Positions 40,799 through 42,089 of a stretch of 42,089 nucleotides of DNA are shown piece after piece. The stretch's first letter is position 1. Each line of letters begins with the position of its first letter. Location: positions 1 to 42,089 of the forward strand of contig JAURGP010000015.1 of NCBI GenBank assembly GCA_030833725.1, given 5' to 3'. Source of the DNA: Candidatus Kapaibacterium sp. (lineage in GTDB: Bacteria; Bacteroidota; Ignavibacteria; Kapaibacteriales; Kapaibacteriaceae). The notes beneath the pieces are model-generated. The model searched no databases and was not told where the DNA came from. It saw only the letters and a list, made by a program, of their open reading frames with translations. The position numbers were made by a program, and so were the translations under genes.

Positions 40799-42089
40799 CT
40801 ATCGAGCGATCAGCAGCATGCCTCGAAGCATGCGACCGTCCAGCAGCATCTCGAGACCGTAGGTACCTGACGTCAGAGCTGAGACATCCAGATCCATGGT
40901 TTGTACCCCACCGAGCACCATGATGCCATCAAGGAGCGTCGTACTCCGGCCATGCATGTCAATCACTCGGATCGTTGCCGTGGTGGAATGTGGTGCGCTC
41001 ACCTGTAATCCGACCGTCGTCGACGACGGGGTAGGTCCAAGGATGCGAAGGTCGTACCCTGCGATGACATCCTCGTCAACCGATGTCGCCGGGCGAACCT
41101 CCACCGACGCAGCCTCGGAAACCACATCGCCGCAGGTTCCCGTCACCTTGCACGAGTAGGCGCCAGCATCCGATTCTGCAGCTGCCGAAATGCGGAATGT
41201 CGCCTCTGTTGCGTCGGCGATGTCGGCGCCATCCTTCATCCACTGATAGGCGAGGTTGCCACCAGCGGCTGTCACAGATAGCACAACTTCCTTGCCCAGA
41301 TCAACAGTCACGTTCTCGGGTTGCTTCGTTACCGACGTTGCGGCCTCTACCGACACCGTTACGGCACTGCTCGTCACGTTTGGATTGCAGGAACCCGTCA
41401 CGATGACGTCGTAGGTTCCTGCGATGCCGGCCGACAGCGACGGAATCTGGAACACTGCCGATGTTGCACCATTGATGTTCTGACCATTCTTCCGCCACTG
41501 ATACCGCAACTCTGCTCCCGACGCCTCCACACTCAACTGGACTGGACTGCCAGCACAGCCGGCAACGCTTGTTGGCTGCGTCGTGATGGAAGGGGGCTCT
41601 GCCAGCGTAAAGGCGCGCGACTCGGTGCCATGACCGCGGCCGCTGCGCACACGGGCAATGTACTGCCCATCAGTTGATAGGCTGGCAGGAATCTGCCATT
41701 GGTAGGACGTCGATGTCAAGTTCTTTGCGATCTCGGTCCAGGTGGCACCCTCGTCATCGGAGATCTCTACGGTGTAGCGATCATCACTGCGCATGGCAAT
41801 TGCCGACCACGAAATGCCGCGGGTCGAGCCTTTGCACCAGACTTCTCCACCCGATGGCGAAGAGAGGACAATGTCACCATCCGACCATTTTCCGACGTAT
41901 CCGGACATGCCCTCTGGCTGCGTCCGCATCCATGAAGTACGACCGGTATACAGATCGGGAGATTGACTTTCCAGCACGTAGTAGTAGTCTCCAGATGCAT
42001 CCGTGTGGGCGCTGATGATCTCGTCTGGTCCAACACCACCAACCAAGGTAATGTACTGGTTCGACGCCGTGTTCACGGCAGCAATGAAG
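40799..42089 (-). CDS. T9SS surface protein with Ig-like domains, partial (5' end beyond right edge)
   Basis: The frame is open to the right edge (codons before the GTG at 42076 read F-I-A-A), so the N-terminus is missing. In order: a segment like a beta-propeller blade ('DASGDYYYVLESQSPD'), a Kre9/Knh-like domain ('LSSPSGGEVWCKGSTRGISW' ... 'YTVEISDDEGATW'), and two Ig-like domains of about 85 residues ('ITTQPTSVAGCAGSPVQLSV', 'VTKQPENVTVDLGKEVVLSV'), each with a Trp core ('YQWRKNG', 'YQWMKDG') and a Cys pair. A T9SS type A sorting domain follows ('IRVIDMHGRSTTLL' to 'GTYGLEMLLDGRMLRGMLLIAR'). Likely exported by T9SS and attached to the cell surface. Confidence 0.85.
   Translation of the reverse strand, partial: FIAAVNTASNQYITLVGGVGPDEIISAHTDASGDYYYVLESQSPDLYTGRTSWMRTQPEGMSGYVGKWSDGDIVLSSPSGGEVWCKGSTRGISWSAIAMRSDDRYTVEISDDEGATWTEIAKNLTSTSYQWQIPASLSTDGQYIARVRSGRGHGTESRAFTLAEPPSITTQPTSVAGCAGSPVQLSVEASGAELRYQWRKNGQNINGATSAVFQIPSLSAGIAGTYDVIVTGSCNPNVTSSAVTVSVEAATSVTKQPENVTVDLGKEVVLSVTAAGGNLAYQWMKDGADIADATEATFRISAAAESDAGAYSCKVTGTCGDVVSEAASVEVRPATSVDEDVIAGYDLRILGPTPSSTTVGLQVSAPHSTTATIRVIDMHGRSTTLLDGIMVLGGVQTMDLDVSALTSGTYGLEMLLDGRMLRGMLLIAR

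Noticed and set aside
1-42089. Mobile element, prophage, CRISPR or toxin-antitoxin island
   Set aside because: No transposase, integrase, cas, phage structural gene, regular spaced repeats or composition break was seen; the content is housekeeping and envelope genes.

Overview
The window (about 42 kb, roughly 55-58 % GC by eye) is a dense stretch of bacterial chromosome with no rRNA, tRNA, CRISPR, prophage or insertion sequence that I can see. Several signs point to the Bacteroidota/Chlorobiota/Ignavibacteria side of the FCB group. There are three proteins with type IX secretion (T9SS) C-terminal sorting domains or close look-alikes. A TonB receptor is paired with a small Cys-rich HYC_CC_PP-type protein. 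A SUF operon carries a SufT/DUF59 gene. About ten genes are preceded by an element matching the Bacteroidetes -7 promoter consensus TAnnTTTG. A Kapabacteria- or Ignavibacteria-like host is my best guess, but this is inference.

Layout, left to right. 1-5.1 kb: a partial 23S rRNA methyltransferase (rlmD), then divergently corA, a periplasmic amidase and an MsbA-type exporter. 5.1-11.5 kb, minus strand: kynU-rlmB and, from its own promoter, lysS-M50 protease-GT39 glycosyltransferase. 11.5-18.0 kb: a small lipoprotein, an AtuA-like domain protein, and the plus-strand run panD, GlmU-like nucleotidyltransferase, methylmalonyl-CoA epimerase, gpmA and a secreted double TldD/PmbA protein. 18.0-24.4 kb: TonB receptor plus HYC_CC_PP protein, a YjdI-type Fe-S protein, a three-gene run (FnIII-like protein, secreted metalloprotease, ABC ATPase) and a DUF1573 protein. 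24.4-30.5 kb, minus strand: nuoM-nuoN followed by a large T9SS protein with ASH-type repeats and a cohesin-like domain, and an outer-membrane-like protein. 30.6-31.3 kb: pth. 31.2-40.6 kb: one very tightly packed minus-strand cluster sufB-sufC-sufD-sufS-sufE-sufT-ferredoxin-rrf2-sufA-sod-LON domain-SpoIIE phosphatase. 40.8 kb to the end: the C-terminal part of a large T9SS surface protein.

How the genes work together: the SUF cluster is a complete Fe-S assembly unit (scaffold BCD, sulfur donors S/E, SufT and SufA, ferredoxin) with its probable sensor-regulator (Rrf2, three Cys), a superoxide dismutase, a LON substrate-binding-domain protein and a PP2C phosphatase, so Fe-S repair, oxidative defence and a phospho-switch are probably co-expressed. 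nuoM/nuoN supply two membrane subunits of complex I, which needs Fe-S clusters. Several other genes serve the envelope (amidase, MsbA, GT39, M50, DUF1573, TonB receptor).

Four things stand out beyond ordinary annotation. (1) The octamer ARGGGGCT occurs about 25 times on both strands, roughly seven times my rough expectation. (2) Short imperfect tandem repeats (9-14 bp units) sit on gene boundaries at eight places, several duplicating a start or stop codon. (3) A single secreted chain joins an intact TldD-type metalloprotease half to a half that has lost every zinc ligand. (4) At least three exported-protein genes have the -7 element only 4-6 bp before the ATG, suggesting leaderless transcripts.
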